Source: Dermatophagoides farinae (Eukaryota; Arthropoda; Arachnida; Sarcoptiformes; Pyroglyphidae). Taken from it: a DNA stretch of 64,000 nt. The notes under the pieces are model-generated. The model was given only the letters and a program-made list of their open reading frames with translations, made no database searches and was not told the DNA's origin. Below, in pieces: positions 13,801 to 27,338 of this stretch; within the stretch, counting starts at the first letter, position 1; each line of letters begins with the position of its first letter. Location of the stretch: NCBI RefSeq assembly GCF_024713945.1, contig NC_134681.1, positions 3,180,001-3,244,000 of the forward strand, in the 5' to 3' direction. Made by a program: the position numbers and the translations under genes.

Positions 13801-16066
13801 TATTATTATTTATCATCATTTTTCGAGTCAAAAAAAAAAAATAAATCAAAAAGTTTTTTTTTCACCGGATAGTTTTTTGTTTGTTCAATTTTTTTTTTAT
13901 ATTTTCTTTGATTCTTTGAGTTTTCGTCTGTCTTTATTTTGAAATTGAAAAAAAGTTTTTTTTTTGTTTGAAAGATATGTCATTTTCTCAAAATGACATC
14001 TTCCACTGTGATCAATGTTGGTTTTCATTTTTCTTTTGAAACAAGACAAAAAAGAAATTGTTTTGTTTGATCAAATCATATAACAATAATAATAATAATC
14101 ATGATGATCCGAATAAATTCTGCTTTTTTTCCCAGTAATAATAATAAAAGTACCATTTTCATGGCAATAATAATTATGGATCAAACCAAAAAAGGAAAAA
14201 AAATTGATAGACATGTAGTGGACGAAATGGAAACGAACGAACGAACGAGAGAGTGAAAAAAAACATGAATTTATTGTTGTTCCAAGAACAAAACACAAGA
14301 CCTTTTTTCAGTTTGTAGTGGGGAAAAAAATAGAATATCATCATGAAAATATAATAAAAATGACTAACAAATCCTAAAAACGATCACTCGAAACATTAAG
14401 CCAGAAGCTTTTTGCATTAAATGCATCTTTTTGTTTTTGTTTTTGTTTTTTTTGGTGGAAGGGGGGAATGGATTATTTTATATCGATAATAATGTTGTGT
14501 ATGTTGTTTAAATAATAATAATAATGGTGTGAGTGTTTAGGAACATTTTTTTCCACCACTCTTGAAAAAATCTTATGTTTCCAGAAGGAAAAAACGGTAA
14601 CAATTGTGTCAGATCGAATAGCTGAAATCATTACCCTTACATTTCAAATTGACGACGAGAAAGGTGAGGTGAAATTGTCTTTTTTTCTGTTTTCTGACTT
14701 TCATGAATTAAAATGCGAAATTCATTCAATTTATTGAAATGTTTGTTAGAATTTCGAACAAATTCTAGTTATGAATGTTTGATTTGATCATTTTTTTTTT
14801 TTTTTTTTTGGTTGTTCCCGATGTGTTCAATTCCATTATTGGAACTGTTTTAATTTCTTTAATGAAATGAAACTTGTAGTTGTTGCCTCCTTTTTTTTGT
14901 TTGATGATGTGGGTAAAATGATGATGATGATTATTACTGATTCGAATACTCTTGAGACACATTTATACAAATATATGGAACAACAAAGACCATCGTACCA
15001 TTTTCATACTATTCCATTTTTGAATATACAATTTTTCCTGGATTTTTCCATCTATTTCTGTCTTTTTTTTGGTTTTGTATTGCATGAATCTCATTTTTTT
15101 TACCGCCGTAATAAAGTTTTTTCTTTTATTTTTTTTTGCTTGGTATTCGTTTATTGGTTTCATTATTATAAGTGTGGCATAAAATATCTCGATATCACTG
15201 GCGTTGGTATTTGTTTAATCAGCTCGAATTAATCGATTCGAAACATCGAACAAAATTTTTCATTCTTCACTTCAGCCACAATACAGAGGATAAAAATTTC
15301 ATTTTCCATCTTAATTTTCGGGTCTTCGTTGTTTGCCGTTGAATAATAATAATCATAGTGTGTGTGTGATGATGATGATGAAAAAGGAATGATTTTGTAT
15401 TGAATAAGAGAAAATTGATGATCAGAATGAAAAAAATTTGAATAAATTGTAAATGAATGAATGATGATGTGATGAGAAATGAATTTTTTCGCTTTTCGTT
15501 GTTTCTTTGTCGTTCTTATTCTTATTCTTTTACTTCCTTTGATGATATCAATGTTTGTGTTTGTGTGTGTGAAGACACAATGATGATGACAACACCAAAA
15601 ACATTCAAATTCAAAGACAAAGAAAAGACAAAAAAAAAATTCTCTTTGTCTATGATGCATGCACCGGAAAAAGATGATAAATCCAGATTTGAATATGAAA
15701 AAAAGCAAAGTTCATTACCATTACAACCATAAATGATGATGTGAAAAGAAAAAATGAGTGGCTTTTTTGTTTTTAATATTTTTCATCTCCGCGATATAAA
15801 AATTGCGAATCATTGTCATGCAGATTTTATGAACAAAAAAAAATGACAGACAGACAGACGAGTGAATTCCTTATGTTTTTTCTCTGAGAGAAATCTCATT
15901 TTAAAATAATCTTGGATGATGATGATGGATCATATTGATCATTGGCCACTGCAACATTATTGGTTTTTATTTTATTTATAAAGAAAATAAAACCAGATCA
16001 AATTGATAATTTAATAATTTATCATTTTTTTTTTGTTGCATCACTAATTGAATGTCCAGAATATTC

Positions 16067-16070
<4 letters not shown>

Positions 16071-16102
<32 letters not shown>
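16071..16102. repeat. (TCA)n triplet tract
   Basis: About ten and a half copies of TCA. It is one of many TCA/TGA triplet runs here, the triplet class that also encodes the Ser and His homopolymers in the window's proteins. Confidence 0.9.
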
Positions 16103-19100
16103 GTGAGGTCAAGTTTCATATTCAAGCACCCAGGGAAAAAGTTTTTAGCTGAACAAGCAAGCCTGATGATGGATTTTTTTTCTCTTTTTTTTTTGTTTAG
16201 ATTTCGCTGTGTGTTTGTACTCATCCACATTATTCAATCGATACATTGATTTTTTTCTCATCATCATCATCATCATCATCTTTTTTTTTGTTTTGTTTTG
16301 AATTAGGAAATAAAAAGCGAAACGAAATTATGTTTTGCGTGATCAAATTAGCCAGTTATCACAACAACAACAACAAAAGCAACAATAACAACAATGAAAT
16401 AAAATGAAATGAAATGGTCTTGTTACAAATCAATCAATTAGATTTTGAACAGACGTTGTATTCTCGTTCGTGTTGTTGTTTTTGCTATTTTTTGTTGTTG
16501 TTGTTTTGATGTAATTTTTTTTATATTCCAAAATAATCGATTGTAATCGATCAATATATATATATTGTATCCATCATCATCATCATCATCATAATCAATA
16601 TTGGAAAGATAGATTTTCGTAAAACAACAACAACAGAATCAGAAATTCTTAATTTTGGTTTTCTCTTTGTTTGTTTCGGGCGTTTCTAGAATGTTTTTTT
16701 TATTTTCGTTTTTGTTTCCGTTAGTAATGATGATGATTCATTTTGTTTTCGTTTTGTTTTTTTTCTGCTAATATTTCAATTTGATTGGACAATCATAACT
16801 CAATCAACATCAACAGTCACATTTTTTTACACAAGAACGTTGTTTTGATATTTAGAAATTTTCTCCATTTTTTTATTCGTTTATTGATTTTGCTATAATT
16901 TCTTTCATTCTCTCTACTGTGTACTGACAAAATATACAAAAATCATATGTCATTAATCGACAAATATTGATCTAGATTGATTTAATTTTAACATTAATTT
17001 ATTTTTCAATAAATTTATCATGCACACACAGAGTTTGTGAGAAAAAAACTTGTTTTTCTCAATCTAAAAAAAAAAACAAAATGTTTATGCCCACCCACTC
17101 ATTTTTTCACTATTGAAATACAGACAATTTAGACATACAAACACACACACACACACACAGTGTCATTGAAACATGATTTTCAACACTATAATGAATGTTT
17201 TTCTTTCAAAACATCTGAAAAAAATGTTGCTTATTTATTATAAGCTTGCAAAATTTCATTTCATTCACTATTTAATGAGAAAAAAAATACAGAATTCAGA
17301 AGAATTGTAATTACACATTCACAGGCAATAATTGTAAGAAAATAATGAATAGAACGAATCAATCATTTACCAATCATCATCATAATCACATTCTATGAAC
17401 AAAAAAAAAATAATGAAAAACGAAACACTTTTTCAATCGTCAATCAATATTGTTTATTAAGTGTTTTTTTTGTTATTGTTGTTGCTGTTTGTTCGAAATG
17501 GACAAGGAAAATTTGTTTGTTTCACTACTTTTGAACAAAACAAACCTCGAAATTCAATGAACCAAATATAAAATGATTTTGATTTGATAGATTGGATCAT
17601 TTGGAAATGAAACAAAAAAAAACAAGTAGAATGTATGTTTACTCATACACACAAGTGTGTCTTTTAAAAAAAACCGTAAACACCGTATATAGATAGATCG
17701 TCAGGTCTCTTTGGACACACATCACACTGGTCAATGGGTATCGATCGATCGATTTTTATTTGAAACGATCGATTGATTATTTATTGGCTGTATATAATAA
17801 ATTTTTGTGTATTAAATCGTGTATATTTTCGATCATTTTCTTTCTGGTTTATTTTTGTATTTGGCTGACAACTTTTTTTTTCTTTTTCTCTCTCGTTTCT
17901 GGTTCATTGTGTTTTGTCCATTGTTATTTCTGGTTGTTTCTCTGTTTTTTTTTACTGGATCATTCAATTCCAAACACGCACACACACAAAAATATGGACT
18001 ACTCTCTATGGACCTCTGGACTTGCGCTTGTTGATCCAGAAAATTAATTGACAGCAAAAACTTGAACAATTTTTTGATGATTTGCATTCACAAATTTATC
18101 AATATTTTTTCAATTACATTCAATTCTGTTTCATGATTTCTGTTTTTACATTAGAGGCATTGATTTGAATTAATATATCATGTGAAGCTTTCGACACACA
18201 CGCACACATATCGAGATTGTTTCAAATCACCATTATCATTTAATATACTGAATTGAAATGGCCCACCACCACCACCACCATCATTATCCCCTTACGAACT
18301 AATGCTAAACGCATTTGATCTAAAATAAAATAAGCAAAAAAAAATTCCCGGAATTATTTCCGGTTTTTTTTCCATAGTATGATGATGTGACGAACGAAAA
18401 AAAAAATGCGATGATATTTTCGATTTGCCCATTTGTTGTTGTTGTTGTTGCCGTTTGTATTCAAGTGTTTTCAAGAAACCGGAACCACTCGATTCCATTG
18501 CGATGATGGTTCCGGAAAATTTGATCATCGGTCTGTTTCATCATCATCATCAAACATCATTATTGAACATTAAATGTTTTAATTTGTAAATGAAAACCCT
18601 GTAGGATAGAAAAACAAATACAGAATGAATCTAAACCAGAATTGTACTTAAAATTCTTTAATGATGATGATAATGATGTTGTTATTGTAGTAGTCAATAA
18701 TGACAAAAAATATCAACAACAACAACAACAGCAACGTCGACGACGAGAATCAAATGAATCATATGATGCAATTTTCGATTTTTTCATTCAAAATGAAAAA
18801 AAAAACATTAAGACTTTTTTTCTGATAAATCAAAATGTGTGTGTGTGTGTGTGTTACAATGATAAAGTCAAGTCAAGTAGATTTTTTTGGTGATTGTCAC
18901 TTATATTCAACGATCGATTCATCGATTGCTGACAATTAATCCTTTATTTTTGAATGAATTTTTTTTTCGTACAAACGACCTATTCTTGAATCTAGTAGAA
19001 GCTTATTGGAGATGATTGAGAAATTGAACTTGTTTGATTTATTTATTTTTTTCTTGCAATCAACCAATCAATCTAATCATCATCATCATCATTGTTATTG

Positions 19101-19163
19101 ATATTCATGAAGAAAATCTGTAGTTGTTTTCTTTGTTAAATTTTTGTTGTCATCTGATTTTTC

Positions 19164-19166
<3 letters not shown>

Positions 19167-19200
<34 letters not shown>
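19167..19200. repeat. (TG)17 tract
   Basis: A pure TG dinucleotide run, one of the longest of the very frequent CA/TG tracts in this window. Confidence 0.9.
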
Positions 19201-19203
<3 letters not shown>

Positions 19204-21763
19204 CATTAAATTTCAAATTAGTTGGAAATCTAAAATTTTAATTTTTTTCTATACTTGTAGTAATGGTCAGACAGAAAACAAATCAATAAATATTCAAATG
19301 AAAATTTGCAAAAAAAAACAGAATTTCTCTTTCACTGTTGTTATTGCGCAATGAGTGAAAACAAATGAAATGTTTTTTTTTTGACTAGTTTCATGGGATT
19401 AAAATCCAAATGAAAATGATTATTGCATAATAATGACCAAAAGAATCAAATCAATACGCACACAAACACTCATGATTCCCATTCTTATTCACTACCACTC
19501 AAAAACAGCAATAACAAAAAACAACAAATTTAGTCGACCAGGAGAGAAAGAGAGAGGGAAAAATTTTCCTGAAAATTTTGTTTTTTTGCTTTGGGATAGA
19601 TGTCCTTGGAAAGGAAAGTTGAACACAAAAAAATACACTCGGGCAAAATTATTGTCGTCGTTGTTGTTGTTGTTGTTGTTTTTGTTGTTCCAAACAACTG
19701 TTTTGTTCATTGAAAATTAAAAAAAAAAATGTAACAAAATGCACAAAAACATGTTTTTTTCAAGTCTTTTGCAGGCATAATTATTCATTGAAAATTATGG
19801 ATCATTCACACAGTTGTAGTGTTTGTTTGAACCAGAATTATTTGGTCACAACATAAGTTGTTGACTTGAAAATTTTCCTGATGTTTCTTTGCAATGGAGA
19901 GTTTATGATTTTGAACAAAAACATTTTCAATCATCATCAATTTGCAATTACACCGATCCAATTTATAATGATTATGTTTTTTTTACACTTTTTAATCTAT
20001 CGAAAGTTTGAATATCTATTTATTTATTTGCATTTGATTGAAATTTTAAATTCTTCATCAATATTTTCATTTTGGTTCCCACCATTATTGTCATTTGAAT
20101 TGATTCATTCAACTGTGAACACACACACACGCACAAATCAAATCCAGATTTTTATTCAAAAAAAAAAAAAAAAAATGAAAAGAGTGAATGAAATACCATT
20201 ACCATTCATAAATTTCATTCATTTTTCAAATAATAAATATTTCTATATTCTGATTGAAATGGAGAATGAATAAAATTGAAATAAAATGAAATGAATGTTG
20301 ACAAATTGATTCCAAAGAATCAACAACGGCAATGAAAAAGGAAAAATTTCCAAACACAAATCAAACGAAAACAGCAACAACACCGGAATGAAATGATGAT
20401 TCATTTGTGTGTCCTTGTTATTCATCATTATCATTGTTGTTATTATATCAAACTATAACAATCCAATTATTTAGTGGAAAAAAATATATATACATTTTTT
20501 CCAGAAAAATTGTTATTCTCGATTCATTCAATCAATGCATGATTGGTTGGAAAATTCTTTAGGGTAAAAAATGTTGGATGAAAGAAAAAAAATTGATTAA
20601 TAAAAAAAAAACATGAAATTTTTTCCGATAAAAACTGAATACTGATACACTGAATAAAACTGGTTTTTTCCATTCTTTCTTTTCATTTGAAATTGTATCA
20701 AAAAAAAAAAAAAATTTTTTTGGGGGCAAATTGTTTTCATATTAGCAATAGAATGTTGAACCTAAAACAGAATGTCGACATTCTTTTGAAAAAAAAAGAA
20801 CCAACATATAAACATGGGCTGAAACAAAAAAGCAAAAAATGAAAATCTTTTCGCTTTGATTAATTACTAATATGACGACGACGACAACGACGACAAGCGA
20901 AAAAAATTGAGCTTGAGATTTATGCATCATCATTATTCTATCATCAATCTATTTTTTTGTTGTTCTAAGAAAAAAAGAATTTCTGTGTGGAAAATTTGAC
21001 ATTTTTTTAACAAAAAAAAAAAGAAACAAAATCAGAATTATTCCAGGATTTAATCCACTTGGAAAAAATGAATAAATTTTTTGTTAAGAATTTTTTTTTA
21101 GGAAAATTCATTCAACAACCAACAATAGTTACTTTTTTTATTCTTTCCGACACATTATGATCGTTGAATATTCATAAGTTTTCAATAATAATCATCATTA
21201 ACACACACACACACACACACTTTAACACTCTCACACACACACACACAAATTATCATTATCATTAACGATTATAATGGGCTTTATTATTATCATCGTTTAA
21301 GGTGTTGTTATTATCATCAATTTTCTACAACAACAACAAAAACAACACTAATTGTATTTCTAATTTGTGTATGTGTGTGTGTGCATGATAATGATGATGG
21401 CCAATTCTTGATAAGTGATGTGATATTAAAGCAAAAGGGGTAACTTGAAAAAACAAATTTTCAAAAGTTTTATCAAGTAATTCTATTCATGTTTCAAAGA
21501 AGAAGAGAAAAGATGCTAATTTTTCGCTTCTTGTTCTTTAAAGACAAGATAATAATAATGTATGAATGAATACTGCACAATGTTAAATGTTGTCGCTTAT
21601 TTTGATGGTGTGAAACGAAAAAGTTTTCTTTTTCTGCAAAAAAAAAAAATTACTGGAAATTTTCCCTGTTCAGATCAACTTTTTGTTTCTTCGAACAAAA
21701 CCAAAAAAAAAACCAATCGATGTTTATATTTGGCCATCTTTTTCTTTCATTGTCATAACGATG

Positions 21764-21798
21764 ATTTGGCATTCATTTTCGTTAAATGAATGCCAAAT
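21764..21798. repeat. Perfect 15-bp-arm inverted repeat
   Basis: The arms at 21764-21778 and 21784-21798 are perfect reverse complements separated by 5 nt. The stem contains the unique word TTTGGCATTCATTT, so it is not a by-product of a simple repeat. No associated gene is seen. Confidence 0.8.
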
Positions 21799-24700
21799 TA
21801 TTAAAAACTTTTAATGAAAAAAAAATAAATTCTTATGGATTCTTGATGATTATGATGGTGATGAGTTAAATACAATTCATTTGGAATGAAAAGAATATTC
21901 TTTTCATGACAAAAAAAAATTCCTAATTAAGAGATTAAAAAACGTGACAATATTCATTTTTTCGGAATTTTCTTTTCTTTCTAGCAAAAAAGAAGAAATT
22001 AGTCCAACAACAGGAAAAAAACCACCAAAATGAACAAGAAAAAAAATTCTTCAACACAATATTTCGAGTCTCTCTCTCTCTCTCTCTCTTTGTTGTCTAG
22101 AACCATAAAAAAAATGTCGCTCACTCAGACATTTTCATCATTGGTGTTTTTGAGCCTGTGTCATGTTATCACATTCTCATTGAATTCTCATCTGATGCGA
22201 TCCCTTTTTATTTTTAAAAGAAAAAAAATTCAAAGTTTAGTTTTGTTCCCAGTTCTTTTGGTTCCATCATATATTATTATCTGGTGTGGCTAGAGCACAC
22301 CAACACACACACACATTGAATCGATTAATCATCTGAAGTATATACTACACTTATGTTTAAAGAAAGAATAAAGAATTTTTCATTTTCATTCCTGTGTGTG
22401 TGTGTATGTTTTTGCTTTAAGGAACAATGTTTCTTATTTGAAATACGGCTGTTGTGTGTTTTTTTCTGGTTTGAAAATGAAAAAAAAAAATGACAAAATG
22501 CAGAAGCTAATAGAAGAATGAATGGATGGATGACAATGGAAAAGAAATAAATTTTTGAAATGTTTTCTGGTTTTTTTTTGCATTTCTGTTTCTGCAAAAT
22601 GTTTTGATTCACATTCACAAATCAATTTGTTGCTACTGTTGTTGTTGCTCAAATTCTATTTAATTAGTTTGTAAAGGTTTTTCTCTACAAACGAGAAACA
22701 ACAACAACAAGACAAGAAAACAAAAATTGATATCCCATCTGGATTCACTTTTTGTTTGTTTGTTATTTTTATTCTATTGAGCCTTCTGGCTTGTTTTTTT
22801 TTCATTCATACTCTCCATATGAATGTCGCACAAACACACACTGAAAAAAGTTTTGTCGATGAAACAAGACGAAAAATTCTTGTCTACACATGAAAATTTG
22901 TTTCTCATTAAGGAATTATTACGATAAATGAATGAATGAATGAAATGAATTTACTATTTTATATTCACAATGATGACAATTTTGTTTTTGTGGTTGATCA
23001 GAAAAACAGACAGAGAGAGAGAGAGAGCCCTATGGCTTTCACCACCATTATTACATTGTATTTCCAACAAAATCATGTCATGTGGTTTTTTTTGTTTGGT
23101 TCGTTTAGTAAAAAACATTACAATTTAGATAATTATTGTCTTTCATCTTTATTCAATCTTATATTTTGTTGTCTGATGTTTCTTTTTGTTTTGTTTGTTT
23201 GAATGATGGTTTACATGCCACAAATCAAACAAAGTTTTTTTTTTTTTTTGGTTATTGTTGTTGTTGATGGCCTCAAGTGATTCATTATTATTATTTGCGT
23301 TTCATTTTTTTTTCTTGACTTTGAAACTTGGCACATGGTGAAGTGAAAAGAAAACATTTTCTTTTTGTGTGTTAATTGAATTCATTCATACAGATTGGAA
23401 AAAAACAAGCAAATTATCGAGAGAGAGAAAGAGTGAGAGAGAGATAATGGAAAATAATTGAGTCGAAAGTTGAAAATTGATTAAAAACCCTAGCGTATGC
23501 ATATTGAAGATGATTTCATTTAGCTTCCTGAAAACAGAGACGAAAAAAAACAATAACTAAAAATTGTATTGCGTTATAGTTGAATTAAAGATTGAATTGA
23601 ATTTGTCTTTATGTAAGATTTTTTTTTCTCACGAAAAAATGATTCTTGTGACCGTTATTCAATTGGATAAATAGTTCCATTATTATATACCAACAATCAC
23701 AATAACTTGAAGTGTTTGTTTCGTTTCGTTTTTCACCATTTTTTTCCTTCTCGGTTATACCGCGTATAAATATATAAATAATACATGGTCGATTAATTTT
23801 CGATGTTAACTTTTATTCTTTTCGTTTCGTTGTTCGAGAATATTGTTATCGTTTTTTTTCCATTGTTAAATTATAGTAAATCTTGTCCATTTTTGTTGTT
23901 GTTGACCAGAAAAAAAAACTTTTTCGGGTCAAACCTTATTGACTATTCTCTTTCTCTCTCTTCATCTCTCTAGCGGACTTAATTACCAGAATGATAGGCG
24001 AGAAATTTTTCATTTAATAGACTTTGAAAACAAAACAAAACAAAAAAAAACAAATTTGAAAATTCAAGCAATATTTTTCTCATGACTTTTATTTTGTGTT
24101 CATTTTGATTTAATAATATGGCGTCGGTAATTATATGCGATTATGAAATTACTTTTTACAAGCAAAAAAAAAAGAAAAAAAAATCCACAAAAAAAAATTT
24201 AAATTCATTTTAAATAATTCATTCCGTTGTGCTCTATGCTCTATGATTTTTGTCATTGAAAAGAAGAAAAAAAAATTTTTTTATATAAATTGAATTTTAA
24301 ATTTGAGATAAATCTCTCCTTTTTTTCTCTCTCTCTTTTTTTTATTCATTCATTTGATTCCATTTTGCGGTCATAATCATAAACTTTTCGTCTTCTCTTC
24401 TCTCCATCATCATCATCATCATTATTATTATCATCATCCTCATCATCATCTTCATCATTGAGAACTTTATATCCATAAAGTTTTTTTTTTGACTATTAAA
24501 AAACAAAAACAGTAACCGTAAGGAATTTTGATGGAGTTTTCGTTCCATTTCATCGTTTGTTTTTTTTTTCATCTTTTTTGATGATCGATTCTCTCGACAT
24601 TCATTTTCGAATTGATTCGATTCAATTCAATTCAACTCGATTCGATTCGATTCGATTGATTTTTTTTTTCTTCGCTTGTGGTTATACATTTTTTCTATTC

Positions 24701-25355
24701 CAATAATGGTTTTTTCTATTTCGCTTTTTTTTTGATTGGTTGGTTGGTTGGTTTGTCGGTAATGTTTCGTTCATGATCGTTTCTCATTCATGTTTGTTCG
24801 TTGTCTAAATGTATTTGATGATGATGAAATCGATGAAAATTTGTACATAACATACATCATTTGGTCGCAAAAAAAAAAGAAAACATCACTAGCCCGTTCA
24901 GTGAATACCGAATATCGATCCAATTTCATTATTGTTGCGGTCATTTCTATATTTTTGTCTATGTTTTGCTTGTTGTTTGAATTTGTAATATTTTTTTTTT
25001 ATTACAAGAAAAAAATGATTCATAAATAAATAATTGAATTTTCCACACACACACACACATACAGCGTATCATTGCATTGAAATTTCTTGTTTTTTTTTCC
25101 AACATTTTGATTGAATGTTGTAACGAATTATTTTATTTCTGAATATTTAGTATTCATTTGAATTTGAATTTTTCCATTTTTCTTGCATAAAAAAATAGGA
25201 AAAAAATTCATGATGATGATGATGATGATTCATAATGACCTGTGTGAATGATATATATTCACATTTTAGTCATCAGTCTTCATCATCATCATCATCATAA
25301 AAATGAATTTGTAAAATTGAAATAAAAAAAAACTAAAATTCTGATTTTTGATCAT

Positions 25356-25369
25356 AGGTGGCGCTGCAG
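25356..25369 (+). promoter_or_regulatory. CTCF-like core motif
   Basis: AGGTGGCGCTGCAG stands out in A+T-rich sequence and matches the AGGTGGCGC core known for insect CTCF sites. It lies about 0.5 kb before the open stretch leading into the kainate receptor gene, a plausible position for a boundary or promoter-proximal site. The match is by eye and binding is not shown. Confidence 0.3.
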
Positions 25370-25886
25370 AATCGTTTGATCGATGAAAAAAAAAACGAAA
25401 TCAAACAACATGTAATGGACAACTACTAAACAACGATAATAATCAAGAGACACAGACAACTGGCTATAACGAGTGTGAAAAAAAAAATTTCTTTTCACAC
25501 ATTGTGTATGATGTGTATGTTGGTTGATGACCACCAAACAACCATCGACAACAAAAATATGGCAAGTTTTTCTCTGGTTATAATAATTTTATTCACTAAA
25601 AATGCTCCGAAATGATTCGTTTTTATTTGATTTTTAATTTTTTTTTTCGTTTTGTTTTGTTTTTTTTTTTTTTTTTTTGGTTCAGAATCAAATCATCATT
25701 GATCCATATTGAATACACACACACGCACACACAGTGCCAAATACGATTATGAACAAAATTTGCATAATTGCTAATTGATTACAATTAATATATGCAACAA
25801 TAATGCGAATAATGAAAATCTATTTATCTCTCATGAAAAACCAAAATTGAAATTATGACAATGGAATTCGTACAACGGCAACGACC

Positions 25887-25899
25887 ATGATTATGATTG

Positions 25900-25930
<31 letters not shown>

Positions 25931-27338
25931 AAAACAAATGACTTTTTCATTGTCAAGGAATTATGATTATTTGGTTATTGTTGAACAAACAATAACAGCA
26001 ACAACAATAAAAATAACAACAACGAAGATGATGGTGGTGGTGATAATAAAAACGACTATATGTAATGATAATAATAATAATAAACAAAAAAAACAACGAA
26101 ATAATGAAAATGATGCAATGATGATGAATAATAATGAGATAAATATTAACAATAAAAACAACAACAACAACAAAAACAACGACGACGACGACGATAACGT
26201 TGGCAAAATTAATATTTACATGATAAACAACGACGACAAAATAATTGAAAAAATCGATGACAAAACCTTTATCATTATCATTAACTTTTTCATCAATGAT
26301 GATGATGATGATAATCAATTTATCGATATTGTTAATCATCTTGATCAAATGATCATCATCATCGTTGTTGTTGTTGTTGGCTGCCAGATGTTGTTTATAT
26401 ATTGGTGGTGGAATCATCATCATATGAATTTAAACGACGATGACCGATATTATGTTGATGATGATGATGATGATAGAAACATTAATGTTGTTCCAGCAGT
26501 AATATTATTAATAACCGAATTATCAACAACAAAAACATTGATAACGATTCCATTACTCAATCATAATAATGATGACGATGATGATTACCAGTACCAGTTT
26601 CATCGTCATCATAAACGAATAATTTTCAATGATACTAAATATTCTGATGATAATGGCGAAAAAGAATTCGCAACTCATTGGTCCAGATCCTCATCATCAT
26701 CATCATCATCATCATTGGAACAGTCATTTCATTACTGTTATGGTTCCGATATTATAACAGCAATAGAAACTGAAAAAATGGATACATTTTTAATTTTGTC
26801 AACAAAAATGCCATCATTATCATCATTATCATCATTATCATCGTTATCAGCGTTATTATTTTTATTTATTTTATTTTATTTTCAAACTTTTCGTTATTAT
26901 TCAATAAACGATCGACCGACAATAAAACGACAACGTCGACGACAAAGACTACGACAACAATGGTCATCATTATTATCAGAGAAATTTTCATCATCTTCTT
27001 TATCGACAACAATTGATTTGGAATCAAATTTATTCAATTTTCATCATCAACAACGAACAAGATCTTTATTATTATCATCATCATCATCAATGGCGACAAT
27101 ATCGATTGTATCGATATTGAAATTTTATCTTTTATTATTACCACCATTATTATTTCAAATATTCATCATCATCATCATTATTAATATGCTTATTCCTTTA
27201 TTATATTCTTTTGCCTCGGCGGCCATCGCTTCAATCACCGAAAAAGCCTATTCAATTCTTTTGTCAACAATTTCATCCCCATCATCATCATCATCATCAT
27301 TAAATCATTATCGACTTCATCGACATCGGTATTCAAAT
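25887..27338 (+). other. In-frame open extension upstream of kainate receptor
   Basis: From the ATG at 25887 the frame stays open for 484 codons into the receptor's signal peptide at 27339. The first part is mostly repeat translation (Met, Asn, Asp, Ile and Val runs). The part from about 26650 is less repetitive, with basic, Ser-rich and hydrophobic stretches (around 26840-26900 and 27110-27230). It could be 5' UTR kept open by stop-free triplet repeats, or a genuinely translated N-terminal extension. I favour UTR because a good signal peptide starts at 27339 directly before the conserved domain. Confidence 0.4.

Noticed and set aside
15457-15732. 91-codon + open frame with Lys/Asp/Phe-rich sequence
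   Set aside because: It contains a Val-Cys repeat from TG dinucleotides and Met runs; no splice sites or similarity.
25953-26423. 156-codon minus-strand open frame
   Set aside because: Antisense to repeat-rich sequence before the kainate receptor; composition is Ile/Val/His runs from GAT/AAC triplets.
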